Shown here: in pieces, positions 1 through 14,300 of the stretch
Position numbering within the stretch: position 1 is the first letter of the stretch
Layout of the letters: every line of letters begins with the position of its first letter
Assembly (NCBI RefSeq): GCF_921293095.1
Contig: NC_060249.1
Span: 74,411,907-74,475,906 of the forward strand
DNA from: Ischnura elegans
Taxonomy: Eukaryota; Arthropoda; Insecta; Odonata; Coenagrionidae
Reading direction: 5' to 3'
DNA length: 64,000 nt
Position numbers and translations under genes: made by a program
Notes under the pieces: generated by a model
Databases searched by the model: none
What the model saw: only the letters and a program-made list of their open reading frames with translations
What the model was told of the DNA's origin: nothing

Positions 1-769
1 CACCATAAATCATTGGCTTCAAAGGACGAAGAAAAATACTATGTTACCTGAGAACAATGGAAGCGTGTTTCACTTCTCTCCCTTTTTCAGCCTATGTACC
101 TTCTTCCATGCTACTCCTTTCTGGAAGCCAACTGCTAGGTGAGTCGCCTACTGGGCTCCAAGGTATCCAAAAATGACTTTTAGCAATTGCTATTGTAACT
201 TTATTGGAATGAAATGTTAGTGATATGCAAAAGATTCTAGGACAAATGAGACCAAGCACAATGTATTTCTGACATTATTTAAACATTTTACACTAGGAAA
301 AAGTTGTCCCATAATAGTTAAATAAATAAATAATAAAATGTCCCATAGAAATAGTTGTTCCACGCTTGTGACCTCGTGAATTATTGGCCTTAGGCCCATA
401 TTCTCAATTGACCTTGTAGGGCCCACCGACCCTTGATACTTCATCAGCCCCTGCATATATCGATCTCGCCCTACATATAGCTGTTTTTGGAACCAAACGG
501 CCCCTACTTGATGTAGGGTACCTGAACCAGCTGTACATCCTTCAAAAACATGGCAGTCAAATTTCGTCCGCTGATCACTGATTGAAGAATCTACGTTATA
601 ATGTATATTATGGGAGAGGAGCTCACACGAACCATTTTAAAATGCACAGAAACACAGCAGAAAGGTAATTATACTACCACATTATACCCATCAAGGGAAA
701 TAAATAATAAAATTGGCTGAAGTATAATAAGTACAATATAGTGGTATACATGCACCTTATTTCTGTGAA
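1..769. other. Unassigned flank, nothing recognised
   Basis: No exon with family similarity, RNA gene or clear repeat boundary was recognised here. Open frames are short and carry no familiar motif. It lies downstream of the 3' end of the CHPF gene, which is transcribed towards it. Confidence 0.4.
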
Positions 770-771
770 TA

Positions 772-2606
772 CCGTATAAGCGCGTGTAAGAGGCGCACTT
801 TTTTTCCCAGATATTGCAGCCGAAAATGGGGGTGCGCCTCTTACACAAACTTCTTTTCTTACCCCCCTCCCGTTCACCGGTTGCAAGTTCAAGGGAAACT
901 GAGTGGCCTTGGTTTTCAGCGTGAGTCAGTCATCTGAAACCCTGGGTCAAAATCAAGCGGCAGCCAGGGGAGTTTCTCCCTTAGTGACGTATTTTTAAAA
1001 TGCTCCTGTTTGAATTTCTTGTAAGCATCGCGCCGTCACGTCGGTACCCCAGAGGTGAACATTGAAAAGATCGCGCGGGGTGATTCGCTCTGGAGCGCGC
1101 GCTAAATTTATTGCCACGAGTGGGCATCCCGCGGCATTTATACTGCATATAGTAATATTGGTGTCAAAACCTGCGGTTGAAAAAATTCGAACGAGTGTGC
1201 TCATTGTTGGACTTAATGGTGGATAGAAGAAATCGGAAATGCTTATAAGTGAAGAGCGCTGAAGGAGAGGTCGAGGGGAAGAGGGCTCCCTCCCCTCCGT
1301 ATTTAAAGCTACGAGCGAAGGAGCAAGGGAAGAACACGTCCGATCTTGCATGTGACGTCGTTGCCTTTAAAGCGAAGGGGCGAAGGCGCAGCAATGTGAT
1401 ATACGCAGTTTGCGTTGCCTGAGTTTCCAGTCCGTCTCGTCTTGTTTGAATGCGCTTATGCTACGCTTGTTTCTTCCGAAATTGGGCTGTTTGGACTATG
1501 TTGAATATTAGTAGCCTTATTTTAGCTATAAATCTTTGTGTCAATCAATTAGAGCTCAAAAGACTTAAATGCTGTAAGATATACGTCGCGTTATGTCTAA
1601 TTCTTTTTAGAACCTCGTGCGTGTCATACAATTGCTGAAAGATATCGAGATATCTTCGAGCTCAGAAGGTGACTCGCGTAGCATTTGACCTCCAGAAACT
1701 CGGGGAATTGAACCTGGTAGACCGAAAAAGGTCAGTTGGTGGAATGGGGTAGGGATGAAACACGTTTCCATTGTTCCCCTGTAACTTGATATTTTCCTTT
1801 GGAGTCTCGGAAAGGAAAAAAACGGCAGAGGCATTAGCTGATGGAGAGCCGAGTGTAGTTCCGTTAGGCCCCTTGCACACACACCGATTTTGGACGGCCG
1901 GTAAAATATTGGCCGATATTTTACCGGCGAAGCGATGCTTGCACACACGCCGGATTTTTACCGGTCAAACTATACGTTGCTAAGTTTTTGAGCCGAGGTC
2001 GGCGATCCACAGTGACAATAGCCGGCAGCTAACCGGCATTTTGCCGGTGCCGGCGTGTGGTCGGTACGTGTGCAAGCTCCAATGCTCTCCCATTGTTCAC
2101 TATTGGAATGTGGACGGCCGATATTTTACCGGCCGTCCAAAATCGGTGCGTGTGCAAGGGGCCTTAAATCTACGACGTGGTTATTATCCTACGGCGCTGA
2201 GATTGCCCCGATTGTTGTTCAATCTCTTGGGAAAGCTCATGCCATTTGCCTGTCGTGTTTTGCCTTAAAATTTTCCACGGCTGCAATTCTATTGCAATAC
2301 TTCTGCGAGAGCTTTTAAACAAAATTGTTCGTGAGTAGGACAAGCAACGTAGAGCGATGGCGTATGCAAAGAGAGGATCGGAGCTCTTTCTACTCCCTCT
2401 TATGCCGCCGCAGTTATCAAAATTTCCTCTTTCAAATAGTACTGAAAGAGGACATTTCGATAACTGTCGAAATTCCAGGCATACGTCTGCAACACCGCAC
2501 GATAGGATAAAAAAAATGTCGCAAAATTTTTTTTCTTTATAGCTTCGATCCTCAAAATAGGGGTGCGCCTCTTACATGTGTGCGCCTCTTACACAAGCTT
2601 ATACGG
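772..2606. mobile_element. Tc1/mariner-like non-autonomous element with TIRs
   Basis: The two ends are inverted copies. The left end starts CCGTATAAGC followed by a GTGTAAGAGGCGCAC block, and the right end is its reverse complement, ending GCTTATACGG. TA dinucleotides flank both ends (770-771 and 2607-2608), which fits the TA target duplication of the Tc1/mariner superfamily. Each end also carries a second copy of the 15-bp block: an inverted one at 832-846, and a direct one near 2563-2577 with a last-base mismatch. I found no transposase reading frame in the ~1.8 kb, so it is a non-autonomous or decayed copy. A separate MITE sits inside it at 1867-2163. The superfamily rests only on TIR shape and the TA flank. 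Confidence 0.7.
1867..2163. mobile_element. PIF/Harbinger-like MITE nested in the Tc1-like element
   Basis: The element is 297 bp. Its terminal inverted repeats begin GGCCCCTTGCACAC and continue with few mismatches for about 40 bp through the GATTTTGGACGGCC block. TTA is present on both sides (1864-1866 and 2164-2166), the 3-bp target duplication expected for PIF/Harbinger. The interior has further GGCCGGTAAAATAT-type inverted segments. There is no coding capacity. Because it interrupts the surrounding Tc1-like element, it is the younger of the two. Confidence 0.72.
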
Positions 2607-2608
2607 TA

Positions 2609-3385
2609 TATATTAACATTTTTCACGCACTTGGCATGCTTTAGAGAAACCAATACTTCTTTTACGTATAACCATAGAAAACATATTTTCATGCCGCTAT
2701 TCGCAACATAATAAACTTAACTACGGAAGGTAAAAGTAAATGACCAACCTTGATGACACAATGTATGTTCCCACGGTAATGATCATATTTGCCCAGTACT
2801 TATCACTATCTTGAACAGACTGCTTTTGAAGTATTTAAAGGTAATATGATTCTACTTTTAGCTAGATATTAGAGTACATATTTGTAGCGATAATTAATAC
2901 ATCGATGCGACCTGGCAGTTGACACGGATCGTTTATTTACCTAGAGCCGTTGTGTGAACAATACGCCTGAAAATTATTTGGACATCTTTCCTTAGTTTCA
3001 TAGTTAGGTTCCATTACTCAACCAGAGCGGAAAATTGTTGCTGCTCCATCATCAACGTCATGACCTACGTCATCTCAGAGAACTTGACGATGAAATCACT
3101 CCACCACTTACATAGCATAGAATGAGAAATGCATGTAGGGGCCTATTGTTATGAAGGGACGAATATGTAGGGTCAACTAAAAATGCGGGCCTTAGTATGT
3201 AATTTAAAGAGAAAGTATTCCATTTTTTTTTAATAATTCCAATAGCTAAACACAAAGCTTTCTAGCTAGTTTGAGCTAGGCTAGACTAATACTCAACTCT
3301 GTACAAACGAACTTCAAAGCAACAAGTGTTGCATGGGCGCACATCACAAAATAGCAAGATTGTGCGTGTTTATCTGACTCCCTCA
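2609..3385. other. Unassigned spacer
   Basis: AT-rich DNA between two mobile elements. I saw no gene, RNA or repeat that I can support. Confidence 0.35.
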
Positions 3386-4031
3386 ATATGGTAGTTTCCT
3401 TCATCAAAGAAAACGAAAGCCAGTGATTGCGATTCGTTACCCATCATTAGTATATTCATAATATACAAATTATTTGGTTTTAGAAATCCCAGTTTAGACA
3501 AATGTTATTGGTCAATTTTAGCCTCATTTGAAAAAAATTTGATTGGCGCCCATGCCATGCCACTCCATGTGACGTCACAGGGACCTAAAGTCTATACGAG
3601 TATTCAGGAGTTTTACATTGTCTGAGATTACCAATGCATGCATGTGGGACAGAGCTCCGGGAAACACTTCTTAATAATCACCTATTTAAATTGCCTACAG
3701 CCGGAAAGTTTCCTTTGTTTGATAGGGTATTAATAATCCTTATTTAAGTGAAGTGCTACCTGCTTGCAGTTTGCATCATGGCAGCGCTCATAGCCTCGCA
3801 TCAAGGTGGCCTCACATGGTGGCAGCTGGAACCAGAATGACATCACACAGGCTTTTCCCAGGATTCATACTTAGATGTTGCATTTTCGCACGCTTGAAAT
3901 TTTTCACTTTTCATTTAATTGCAAAAAATAGATATCGTCATTTAAAAAACTAAAAGTGTGAAATACGTATGTATTCCAGGAGTAATAATCTTTCAATTTA
4001 GGCGATGGAAAATAATAGGAAACTACCCTAT
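3386..4031 (+). mobile_element. Copy 1 of a ~650-bp inverted-repeat element
   Basis: One of four copies of the same family in the window. The ends are inverted versions of ATAGGGTAGTTTCCT; the left end here has one mismatch (ATATGG). Shared internal blocks include TTCATCAAAGAAAACGA near the left end, a TGACGTCACAGGGACCTA block, and CTCCAGGAGTAATAATCTTT-like sequence near the right end, where this copy differs slightly at the start. There is no open frame of note, so it is non-autonomous. I could not define a target-site duplication, so the superfamily is left open. It has the same orientation as the copy at 15066-15721. Confidence 0.75.
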
Positions 4032-5144
4032 TGTAACCTCTCCAGAGCCTCTCGCTGCTTCAAAGACCAAGAGAGAGGGCTCCTTTCACTACACCGCTCC
4101 TTTCTGTGCCTTGATTGCCCTCTCTTCTTCTTGTCTAGTGGCTGTCTCATTCTAGTACACCCAACTCGCAGCAGGTGGCATCCTCCAGTGAGGGCTGTTT
4201 TTGTTATGACTATTCCATATATTACTGAAAATTTTAATTTTAAGTAATATATGGTATAATCAATTACTTAAGGTTTCATGCTGATTGTTTAATCCCCTAG
4301 CTACAGGTGATAAAACCTATATGGGACAGTCATCTTTTGCCTTAATGGCAAGATGTTTTACCCTTTAGCTTACAATGATGTTCACAACATTGAATAGACC
4401 AGTCATGGTGGTATGTAAAAAATGCAGAGCAGTCAAAATTATGGGCAAAATTGCAGCTCTAATAAACTACTCCACTGGAACTGCATTCTGGAGGGGAAAA
4501 GCGAAGCTAGAAAAAATTCAACACAGTATTTTCAGTGAGAAAATATATTCTTCTTATGTATACCTTTAGCATAGCTTAGCATGAACAATGATCGAAATGT
4601 GCTTGCACTTATTACAATAAAAAATTCAATGAGAGTATGACATATGGCCACCAGTTTCACTACATATGAAAACATTAAAAAAATAGATCATTCATAGCTG
4701 CACACACATAGGACATAACATGGAGCAAAGATGTATAGAAAATAATAAATAACATATCATAGGAAAATACTTCCAAATCTTTAAATGCAATGCACTTCTT
4801 CTAAAGTGCATGAGGACATCACATATTGAGAGCACCTGTTTTATTATACTATCTATTAAGGCACTAGATAAAAATCACAAGCTGAGAAGGCATTCACTAT
4901 CGTTACAGCTGACCAGAGAAAAATGTTACAAGTATTGGCACAATTTGCTTAAAACAAAGAAATGCATGAGATTCATTTAAACAAGAGCAATTAAAAGTGA
5001 ACATCTTGTTTGTAAATATGTACAATGAATGCCCATGCTAGTCAATGACTTATGTACTTATGATAAAAAGTTCTTGTTTGAACAAAAATTTTCTGCTTCC
5101 AAAGGCAGTAATTAACTCCCAATGCAAAAAGACTCATTTTTTTC
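4032..5144 (-). other. Downstream region of CHPF, probable 3' UTR in its right part
   Basis: Noncoding DNA just beyond the CHPF stop codon. A minus-strand AATAAA lies at 4840-4845, about 300 bp past the stop, so the 3' UTR may end near 4.8 kb. A small perfect hairpin with 12-bp arms (CCATATATTACT, 4215-4226 and 4243-4254) is the only other structure noted. Confidence 0.35.
4840..4845 (-). promoter_or_regulatory. Candidate polyadenylation signal for CHPF
   Basis: TTTATT on the plus strand reads AATAAA in the direction of CHPF transcription, about 300 bp downstream of its stop codon. Such hexamers occur often by chance in AT-rich DNA, so only the position supports it. Confidence 0.3.
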
Positions 5145-5338
5145 TTACACTATTTGTATATTCTGACTCTTATGCTCCCTGTATTGAAGCAACAAACTAC
5201 CCAGCTGTGCTCGAGTCCCCATACTGAGGTCAGAATGGAGCAAGCACTCAGAGAATATATTCACGGGAAGGGTAGGTTTGCAGTTTGGCAAGATCATTCC
5301 ATTGCCTTTAGCCCCATATTTTTCTGAGCTCACAGCAC
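5145..5338 (-). CDS. CHPF coding exon 10 (terminal)
   Basis: Acceptor TTTTAG/GTGC. It codes for the final 64 residues with the GTRAQLGSLLL tail motif and the TAA stop. A second AG lies 15 bp further in (after GAGCTCAG) and would keep the frame, removing five residues, so two forms of this exon are possible. Confidence 0.88.
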
Positions 5339-8300
5339 CTAAAATGAAATAAAAACGCCTCCTTTTAGAGAAATATACACAAATGATTTGAAACTTACTA
5401 TTAATTATTGAACTCCAAAAAACAAGTTTTGAAATTGATTTAAGGTTAACTACCAAGGAGAGAACTAGCTTTGAAAATTTATCGACGAACATAAGTTTAA
5501 AAGGTAGTGAGAGTGGACTTTCTTTGCCCTTCATGATGTATTTAAGTGAAGTGTTAAAGAAATGACAGCCTACCGAAAAGTGGGGCATTAAAATATTTAT
5601 GCCATGAATACCTAGCCAACAAAGTTAAATTCTCTATTTATGACAAAATGGGGTTAAGAAGAAAAATAATTTCACCAAAACTCCATTCTTTTGTCAGTTG
5701 TTTCACAAATGAACATGAATACAATACATCACTGTTTTTAGGAGCAGTTATACCATGAAATATCATAATAATGATGTCTGAGGATGGACTGGAAAACCAG
5801 GGCTCACAAGACTACTGGTTTTCTGTTATTTCAACTTTAGCTATTTACAGAGCTTATGCAGCCATCATATTGCTGACATATACAGAGCAAATTAATTATT
5901 TGTTCACAAGAAAACTCAGGGGCTATTTGTGTCACACACAGTCATTAATACAATATACACGGTGCATTTCTCATTTGCCCACACAAATTTCACAAGAAAA
6001 TTCAGGAACCATTTTTGTCCTAAAAAGCCATGCCAATTTGAACCAACCTTGGCATTAAAGGATTCCCAAACCACTGCTTTAGGAAGACCGCTATACATAT
6101 CTCAAGGTCAGTAATCGCAAAGGGTATTTGCACAAAAAGATTTTGTTTGGAACAAGATACGATCAAAGAGGGCAATTTATCATTATTGCTCGAGATTTGG
6201 AAACACTAATTTTTCGCTAACCTAAAAAAATCACAAATATATTTCATGATCATAACTTAACACATATGGTACTCACTTTGCCCAGGAACTTGTGAGAGAG
6301 GATGCCACAGTCTAAGGGAAGGCTCCACGCCACGCAAGACATGTAATGGTGAGGCTTTCACAAATAGGGAGTATACAGACGAAAAATCTTTTGTAGGTGT
6401 ACCATGACCTCGAGCAACATCTCGATCATTTCTGGCTAATGGCACAACATCTTCAATCTTTTTTCGAGCTTAAAAATAAACAATTCAGAAATAGAAATCA
6501 GTTAAATACTCACTTAAAAGAAATGAAAACATAAATTATTACTTTACTTTCAAAATGAGAAAAAAAAAATTATATGTATGCACAACCACCTACCAAATCA
6601 AATAACACTATCACTTGGCACTATCATAGCAGATCCGAGATAGCAAGGCAAACTAAACTCTGGCTGGAATGTACCATGGAAAATCCACTGGCAATGACCA
6701 ATTAGAAATCCAAAGCAAAATTTATAATTCAGCCGTAATAGTTTAGTGACATACTATTACAATGTTCCAATGGCATTTCAGCTTTTTGACAGACTGGATT
6801 CCAACTTAACTCTAGACTGAAAAAGCCAAATTCCAACTGGAATCAACCTTGCTGGTTCCAGCTGGAATCAACCTTGCTGGTTCCAGCTGGATGAATCCAG
6901 TTTCAGGTCAGAATCCAGCATGCAGGATGCAGTATATATCACAATTCACACCATTCTAGCCTTCAGTGAGTGTGGTGATGTCAAATGGTATTACTTTGCT
7001 CCATGAAAATATATTACAACAATTGAAGGCTAACAAAAGTAAATCCACAATGAAAAATTTCAAAAAGGGGACTAGAGGCGGCCCAATTCTATCCCATAGA
7101 AGGCTGATTTCTGTTGCCACTTCCGTCACATTAAAATCGATTTAAAAAAACGTGCGTGGCATGGTGATGAGAGCAGTGGGATCCACTTTCTTCCAATATT
7201 TTGCATTATAATGTTTGTAATTGTGAGGAATAGTATTTAAAAGTTATGAATTTGATAGAACATATTATCGTTGGCATAAATATTGGTTAATACCCCTAAT
7301 CATACCTTATTTCCCCGTAAAACTTGGATCACTTTTTTCATCAGCGACTTTTGTAAACACATTTAAATGCGTGGTAGGTGACAACACATTTAGAGACTGA
7401 CTTGAGGATCCTCTTCTGCAATATTCGTGAATTTCACTATGGAAAATACTCACCTCAAAATTCCTGTTTTATGTGTCAGGAAGTATTGCATACTCATTTT
7501 ATTTGTAATTTTTTGTAGAATCATAAAAAAATACATAATAGATTATGCAATAACCACAAACTTGAATATAATATGCTGTTTAGAGCAATAGGAACTGGAA
7601 TTTTGGAGTGCCAGCACTGAACAATGAGGAAGATAAATTTACTGGATGTCATCGTAAAATTTAGGAATACATAGAATCACCCTCCATCATTTGTTCCATT
7701 AATGTGAGAGGAAATACATAATATGGAAAATACGAAGTACATGAAATACTAATGAAAAATATTATATGAAGTATATAGTATTGTAATGCCCTCACTGCTC
7801 ATTTGAACAGATATTTAGAACTGTTCTTTTTACTAAACAGGATGAATATGAACTGTTTAACCTATCTCTAGATACTATCCTTCAACTAACCAGGCATGAG
7901 TGGCTAACCAAATGTAATTAACATTATTATCACCACTGTAGGGGCCATTGGAAATTTAAGCCTTTCCACCACAACAAGGCTGAGGTCCATGGGAAAGACA
8001 TTTATGCTCTATTTTATGACAGGCAATTGTACAACAATTATAAATATTTTCATACCTAAAATTTTTCTTCCCATTCAATTTATTACAAAAATGATAAAAG
8101 CACACCTTAAAAACATAGTTAATACCTCTTTTCCAAAACTAGGCATATTTTCCAAATTCTTGCCTATGCTCCTACTTTATTTCCTAAAATGTATGTAAGC
8201 AACTTATCTATTGAGAAACGTTACCTAAACATCATACTTGAGCACAAGTTCAAGCTTATTACATACCTGCTAAGTAATCTTTGGCATAAAATGAGAGATG

Positions 8301-11300
8301 ATCCACATCTAAGCTATCAAAATGTCCATAACTTTTGTTGACTTCAAGCTCAACTGGGCGATTCACCAAGTCTGGACCAGTGTAGACAACTTCTGGATGA
8401 TATTCCGCAAAAGGAATTGGACTGAAAACTTGCCAGCCAATTATTGTATTCATTCTGACCTAGTTTTTTGATTAAAGGAAATGATGTTTTTTGAAATGCT
8501 TAAGGTAAACAGAGTATGAATAAATTGAAACCACATACCAACTTCACCCCAAGTCTGAATAAAATCATAAAACATGACATTTGATGTTTGTTTAGCCAGC
8601 TACACACATGATGGATTTTTCAGTCAAATTAAATTTACTTTCACCACCATTCTAACAATTAAGAGATTAGAGAAAAAGTAGAGCTAAGAGAAAAAAAATC
8701 GCATGATAAATTTTTGTCGATGGTAGTTGCACATCAGTAAACTGCTGACTAAATTTACCATCGCATTGTGGACTGATAAGAAAAAAAGGTTGGAAAATTT
8801 ATAAAATGACTATTACAGGCAAAATACAGGACATGATACATACTCTAGATAAAGGCAAACAAAACACGAACTTCTGAAGGAAAGGCAATTTACACTTTCT
8901 TATGGAATTACCAATTAGATGCAACTGGAATGATTTTTGAGATAACATTGGTTTCATCTTTTAATATACAACTTACTCTTTCCTTTAAAGTGTGTAGTTT
9001 CAGAGATTTTAATTAAGTTCACTCAAATTTTCTTATTATATGGAATAAAACATGCATTTTATCCCTAACATATTTTTTGGGCATTATCTTCCACTTGCTA
9101 TTTGTTTCAGTTGCCTGATTATATTGAAATATCTAAATTGGCATTTTTTCCACTTGTCACCATACAACTTTCCTTTAGTGCCTTGTCATATCCACATGAA
9201 ATTTATTGAATGAAATTGATATGAAAAGCTTAAAAAATCAGTTTCTTTTGATGCAATCCCTAGGATCCAGAGAAGCCGATGCTTTTCTTCTGGTGTATTA
9301 GTGGATAGTACCACTAATAGGATATAAATACCCATGCCCTAAGTGCAGTGAATGTCTCAATCAGGCCACAAACATGTAACTCCTGGATAGCAACCTTTAA
9401 TTCCAGCTCCTTGCTTATGAATTTAAATTATTACCATAACACCATTTGGCTCGATTATTTATCATAACTGAATCCACCAAATATAGCTTACATTTCAATA
9501 AAAAGACTTCAACTGAATACAAAATAGATTTTACTCAGAACACAGACATAAACAAAAACTTTGAAAATCTCAAAAAATCAACTTAACGTTGAAATAAACA
9601 CGTAAATAATAAAACATTTTACTTAGTGTTGCTATGGAATAGAATGAGCAAGGCACATACATCAGACATTATTTCACACTTACCCTATTCAGAAAATCCA
9701 AGTGCAGAACTGCATTAGGGCGGGTGTAGAATACTAATGAATCTGGTATTAATTTCTTGATAGCCATATCAACAATTGCAAACTCAGGAACTCTAACACC
9801 TCCTGTGGGGCTTTTTAATGACACCCAGGCTATGCCGGATCCTCCAACCGGACCAGTCGGTGCTGCTCTCAGATTTGAACCAACAGATAATGCTTCCGCC
9901 TTAATTTTCCCAAAGATATCATCCCTTGAATAATGAATAGTTTTGAATAAGACATTATTTTTCAATTCAGGATCCCATCACTAGTGCATGGATTAGCTAT
10001 CCCACTGAATTGACCTCCATACAGACATAGAAATCTGACATAGCATTAGAACACTAGCTCAGAGTAATTTCTAAAAGTTCTTAAGGAACTTGAGTGAGAA
10101 TCACTTCATATGTTCATACTTTGATGCATTAGATTAGCTGTTCATCATGGTAGGCCAAATACAAAGTATGTAAAACACAAAAATGAACAACTTGCCCTCA
10201 TAGAATAATGCTTAACTGACCACTTCACAATGTAAAAAAATTGATTTTTTCCCTTACTTGGTGCCTTTCCCAGGAAGTAGAGGGTCATATAGCAGTACTA
10301 GAAGGAGATAAGTGGAGCGTGCCCATCCTCCAGGGCCTGGAACACCACTCATAGCACTCTCACTATAGCGATGAATGAAATCCAACGTCCAATCCACACT
10401 CTCCACCCCCACAGGAAGCAAAACTGTCACCCTTGTATTCTCAGTCACATATGGCATTGGGACAATTTCAGTTGCACCTAGTGGTTTTGCAACCTCAAAC
10501 CTGTCAGAAGTCAGATTAGAATAGTCATAAAATACCATGGCGACTTGATATAAAAAATGCCATTTACATGCATTTCATCAAGAATGAATACCACCACTGA
10601 TTTTTAATAAAATTTACCCATTAAAATTTTTTCATACCGAAAAGATAAAGAGTAGTTTACTATTGCTATGCAACACAAATTGAACTTGCCAACAATTCCT
10701 TTACTCTAAATTACATTCATACGCAAAACATTAGTCATTTATCGACAAGTTTTATGTTATATCAACAGCCTATAATTTAGTAGGAGTTGAAGGAAAAAAA
10801 TTTGGCTTTTTTCACATGGTGATTTACTATGTTTTTGTTACAGCGTGACATTATCAAGGTTAATCTAAAGGCTAAATCTAGTCACAGTTCAAACCTATAT
10901 AATCTAATCATGGCTAAAGCCTAAAATTTATCATGACTGCAGCTAATAAAGTAATATTTATCACCTTTTCTGGAGTTCCAACCCAGATGATGTATCACGG
11001 AATGTGAAGTCCACCACATAGTCCATCCCTCTGGAGGGATCAAAACGACGATAGCCATTCACAAGACGACGGAATCGTAACTTTCCTTGATATTGCTCTT
11101 CCGCAAACTGTGCAGTTGTATTAATTACATACTGTTTGAAAGAAAATAAGTGTTTATCCTAGGATCATACATTACATCAGGTTGAAAGTGTCATTTGAAG
11201 AACAGGCAAGAATATTGAACTGAATTTGGATTTAATGAGTCCTGAACTAAAAAATACAACCATCCATAAAGTTAAATGCGATGGTGGTTGGCGTAACATG

Positions 11301-14300
11301 GTGAAACTCCTTCATGAACAAAATATTTTGTGAAACAGCTAAGTATTTTCTTAACCTTTGTGCATCCATAAAGTTATTTAAAACCAGGTATACTAATGCT
11401 ATTTTAATAACCATGAACTTATTAAGGCTTTATGGGGCTTATGAGGCTTCCACAGCGAGATTCATTGATATCGATGACTTTCGGGTGCGGCTGCATATTG
11501 CACATTGTCATGCAAGCTTTTATGGCCATTGCAGGTTGCATCATCAGGCGATTACTCTCTCATGATAACTAATTGTGGATTCTTTCTATGAAATTCCTCT
11601 GGTCAGATCAGTGGCTTAGCTATGGGGGGATGAGAATCCTCCCTCACCCAAAGCCTAAGGGAAATTTTTTCCCTGATGTGATGATTCCCTGAGAAATTAT
11701 GAGTGAAACCCAAATCTTCAGTGCCAAAATGATGTAAAATGTATTTCCAGGCATGTCATTTTTAAATTTTCCCGGACCTGGACCCGGACCCATTTTTAAA
11801 TTCCCCCATTGCCTGGTCAATATGTATTCTCTTTATGTTCATAAATAAGATACCAATCATCAACTCATTCCAGTTATGAAAAACTTCCCAATCCAGCACA
11901 AATTCTGGGAGAAGTCTCCCTTTGCCCATTTTGCTTATTTGCACTGCTCTGTTAGTTAACGTGTTCAATGGGTTCACCACGTTCAACCCAGAAAATTCCC
12001 TACCAGGGACCAAGCTAATTGAAACCTTATACATTCCAAAATCAGTTTTTGATAAGATAATTAGCCCTCACAAACATGATGTTGTATCAATTGCATTTGC
12101 GAAACAGCAAATAATTATACCTTTCTCGCCAGCCTTGGTGGTGGCAGGGTTAAATCCTTGCCTGCCAAACTGAAGGTCGCAGGTTCGAGTCCCACCTGGG
12201 TACGTTTCCCCTACCCAGGAAATGGTTGTGTATGATAGTCATTGTTTCATGTTATTTCCTCAAATGTAAAAGGATTTAAATGAGCTGTTTTCAGGGAGAT
12301 GAAAATAAATAAATATACATACCTGAATATCTTCCAACTCTGCTCCATTAAGTTGCCTGGCCGATGAAAAGTCTGAGTCAGGGTAAATTGTACTCATTGT
12401 GAAATATTCCCATGGTAAAATATCGAAGCGTGAGTTGGACTGGCTGCCAGGCTGGGAACCAACAGGCCATACCGCTGAAAGACTAGCCGGAGACTGTTTT
12501 GCTAAGGTGCTGTCCGACATCATGGTTTTACTTTCTTGATCAATTAGTTTCTTCAGTCTTGCAATTTCTCTCTGATTTCTTTCACATTCCATCTGCAAAG
12601 AAATTAACAAACAGTATCATAGTTCATTGTGTGGAGGAAGTGCTGGCAAGAAGAGCAAAATCAAGTTCATAGCAACTTAAATTGGCCTCACTTTGTTGTT
12701 AAAAGATTTGAAAAGAATGCCTGCAAGTCCAGAACAACTTAAAGCATCATGACTTGATGACATCATACCTTGAGAAAATATTAACTTTACCTTAATTCCA
12801 GTCAATAGCACTAGGGAGATAGCAATGTCTATCGATAACTCTATAAGCGATAATTAGAGTAATACATATCTCACTTCTTGGCCTAGGTCACCATAGGTCA
12901 AATTTTGACAAGTTCATTTGTTATGAATAGGGATTAGAAATGAGAAAATTTATAGAAATACATATTTCCTTTAATTTTGAAAACTAAGCATAGTTTGAGG
13001 TATTACAAGAGCCAGTAATGGATATATACAAAAATGATATTTTGGAAAAGTGGTTGAGGGTAGGGATGGAACTTGATGATAGCCAGCTCCTAACAGTGAG
13101 CTCTGGATAATTTATTTAGTTATACAGTAATAGGGTAGTTTCCTATAATTTTTTAATTGCCTTCATCAAAAGATTGTTACTCCTGGAGTACATATTTCAC
13201 GCTTTTAGATTTTTAAATGATGACATCTATTTTTCGGGATTAAATGAAAAGTGAAAATTTTCAAGCTTGCAAAAACGCGATGGCTAAGCATGAATGGTGG
13301 GAAAAGCCCATGTGACATCTCGCTGCTGCTGCGTGAGGCCACCTGGGTATGAGGCTATGAACGCCGCTACGATGCTGGCTGATTGCAGACGAGCATGGTG
13401 GTAGCATAGAGTACCCTGCTAGCAGGTAGCACTTGGCTTAAATACGGATTATTAATACCCTATCAAACGAAGGAAACTTTCCGACTGTAGGCAATTTTAA
13501 TAGGTGATTATTAAGAAATGTTTCCCTGAGCTCTGTGCCACATGCATACATTGATAATCTCAGACAATGTAAAACTTCTCGTATAGCATCTAGGTCCCTG
13601 TGACGTCACGTGGGGTGGCATCACATGGGCAGCAATCTGGCCTTTTTCAAATGAGGTTAAAGTTGACCATTAACATTTGTCTAAACTGGGATTTCTAAAA
13701 CCAAATTATTTGTATATTATGAATACAAAAATAGTGGGTAACGAATCACAATCAATGCCTTTCGTTTTCTTTGATGAAAGAAACTACCCCATAGCATAGA
13801 TATACTTAGTGAAATGCTTGGTGATCAGGTTATGCTCTTTCTCCAATTTGAGCTGAATTTTTTGGTGATGATTGCTTCAATGTGCATTATTATTTATCTT
13901 GATTGACATGAATTTAAAATTAATTTACCTTATTCTTCAGCTATGAGGGATTTTTTTATTGCCAAATGGTGGCTCACAAATTAACAAAGGCACTCAAGAA
14001 ATGCATTCCAAAAAGAAACATTTTTTCATTCATACAGCCTCCAAAAGAATTTATTTGCAGAGATGATTAGTCTCTATAAATATTTTTGCACTGCACAGGT
14101 TGTCTACACTATAAATTTGCTCTCTATTCATAGATATTGTTTGAGCAATTTATTTTGTCAAATAAACGTCACATTCCAGTATGATATTCTAAAAATATGC
14201 TTCTGCTGTTGATCATTAATCATTATGCCATAATAGCAACAAATTAGTCTCCATAATACATAGATTGATTTTGAAATCATCCTAATGCTTTGAAATAAAA

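Larger units (their letters stand above)
11132..12322 (-). other. CHPF intron 4
   Basis: 1.2 kb intron holding a truncated hAT-like copy (11609-11816) and a tRNA-derived SINE (about 12130-12290) just before exon 4. The rest is unremarkable. Confidence 0.7.

Noticed and set aside
4215-4254. Perfect 12-bp hairpin as a terminator or RNA element
   Set aside because: AT-rich short palindromes arise easily by chance and nothing around it supports a role.
8267-8459. DVD in SLDVDHL as the catalytic metal site of CHPF
   Set aside because: It lies after the NTIIGWQ block, whereas the synthase DVD lies before it; the aligned position reads YTRPN.
12130-12230. tRNA gene
   Set aside because: B box is good but the sequence does not close into a cloverleaf and a SINE-like tail follows.
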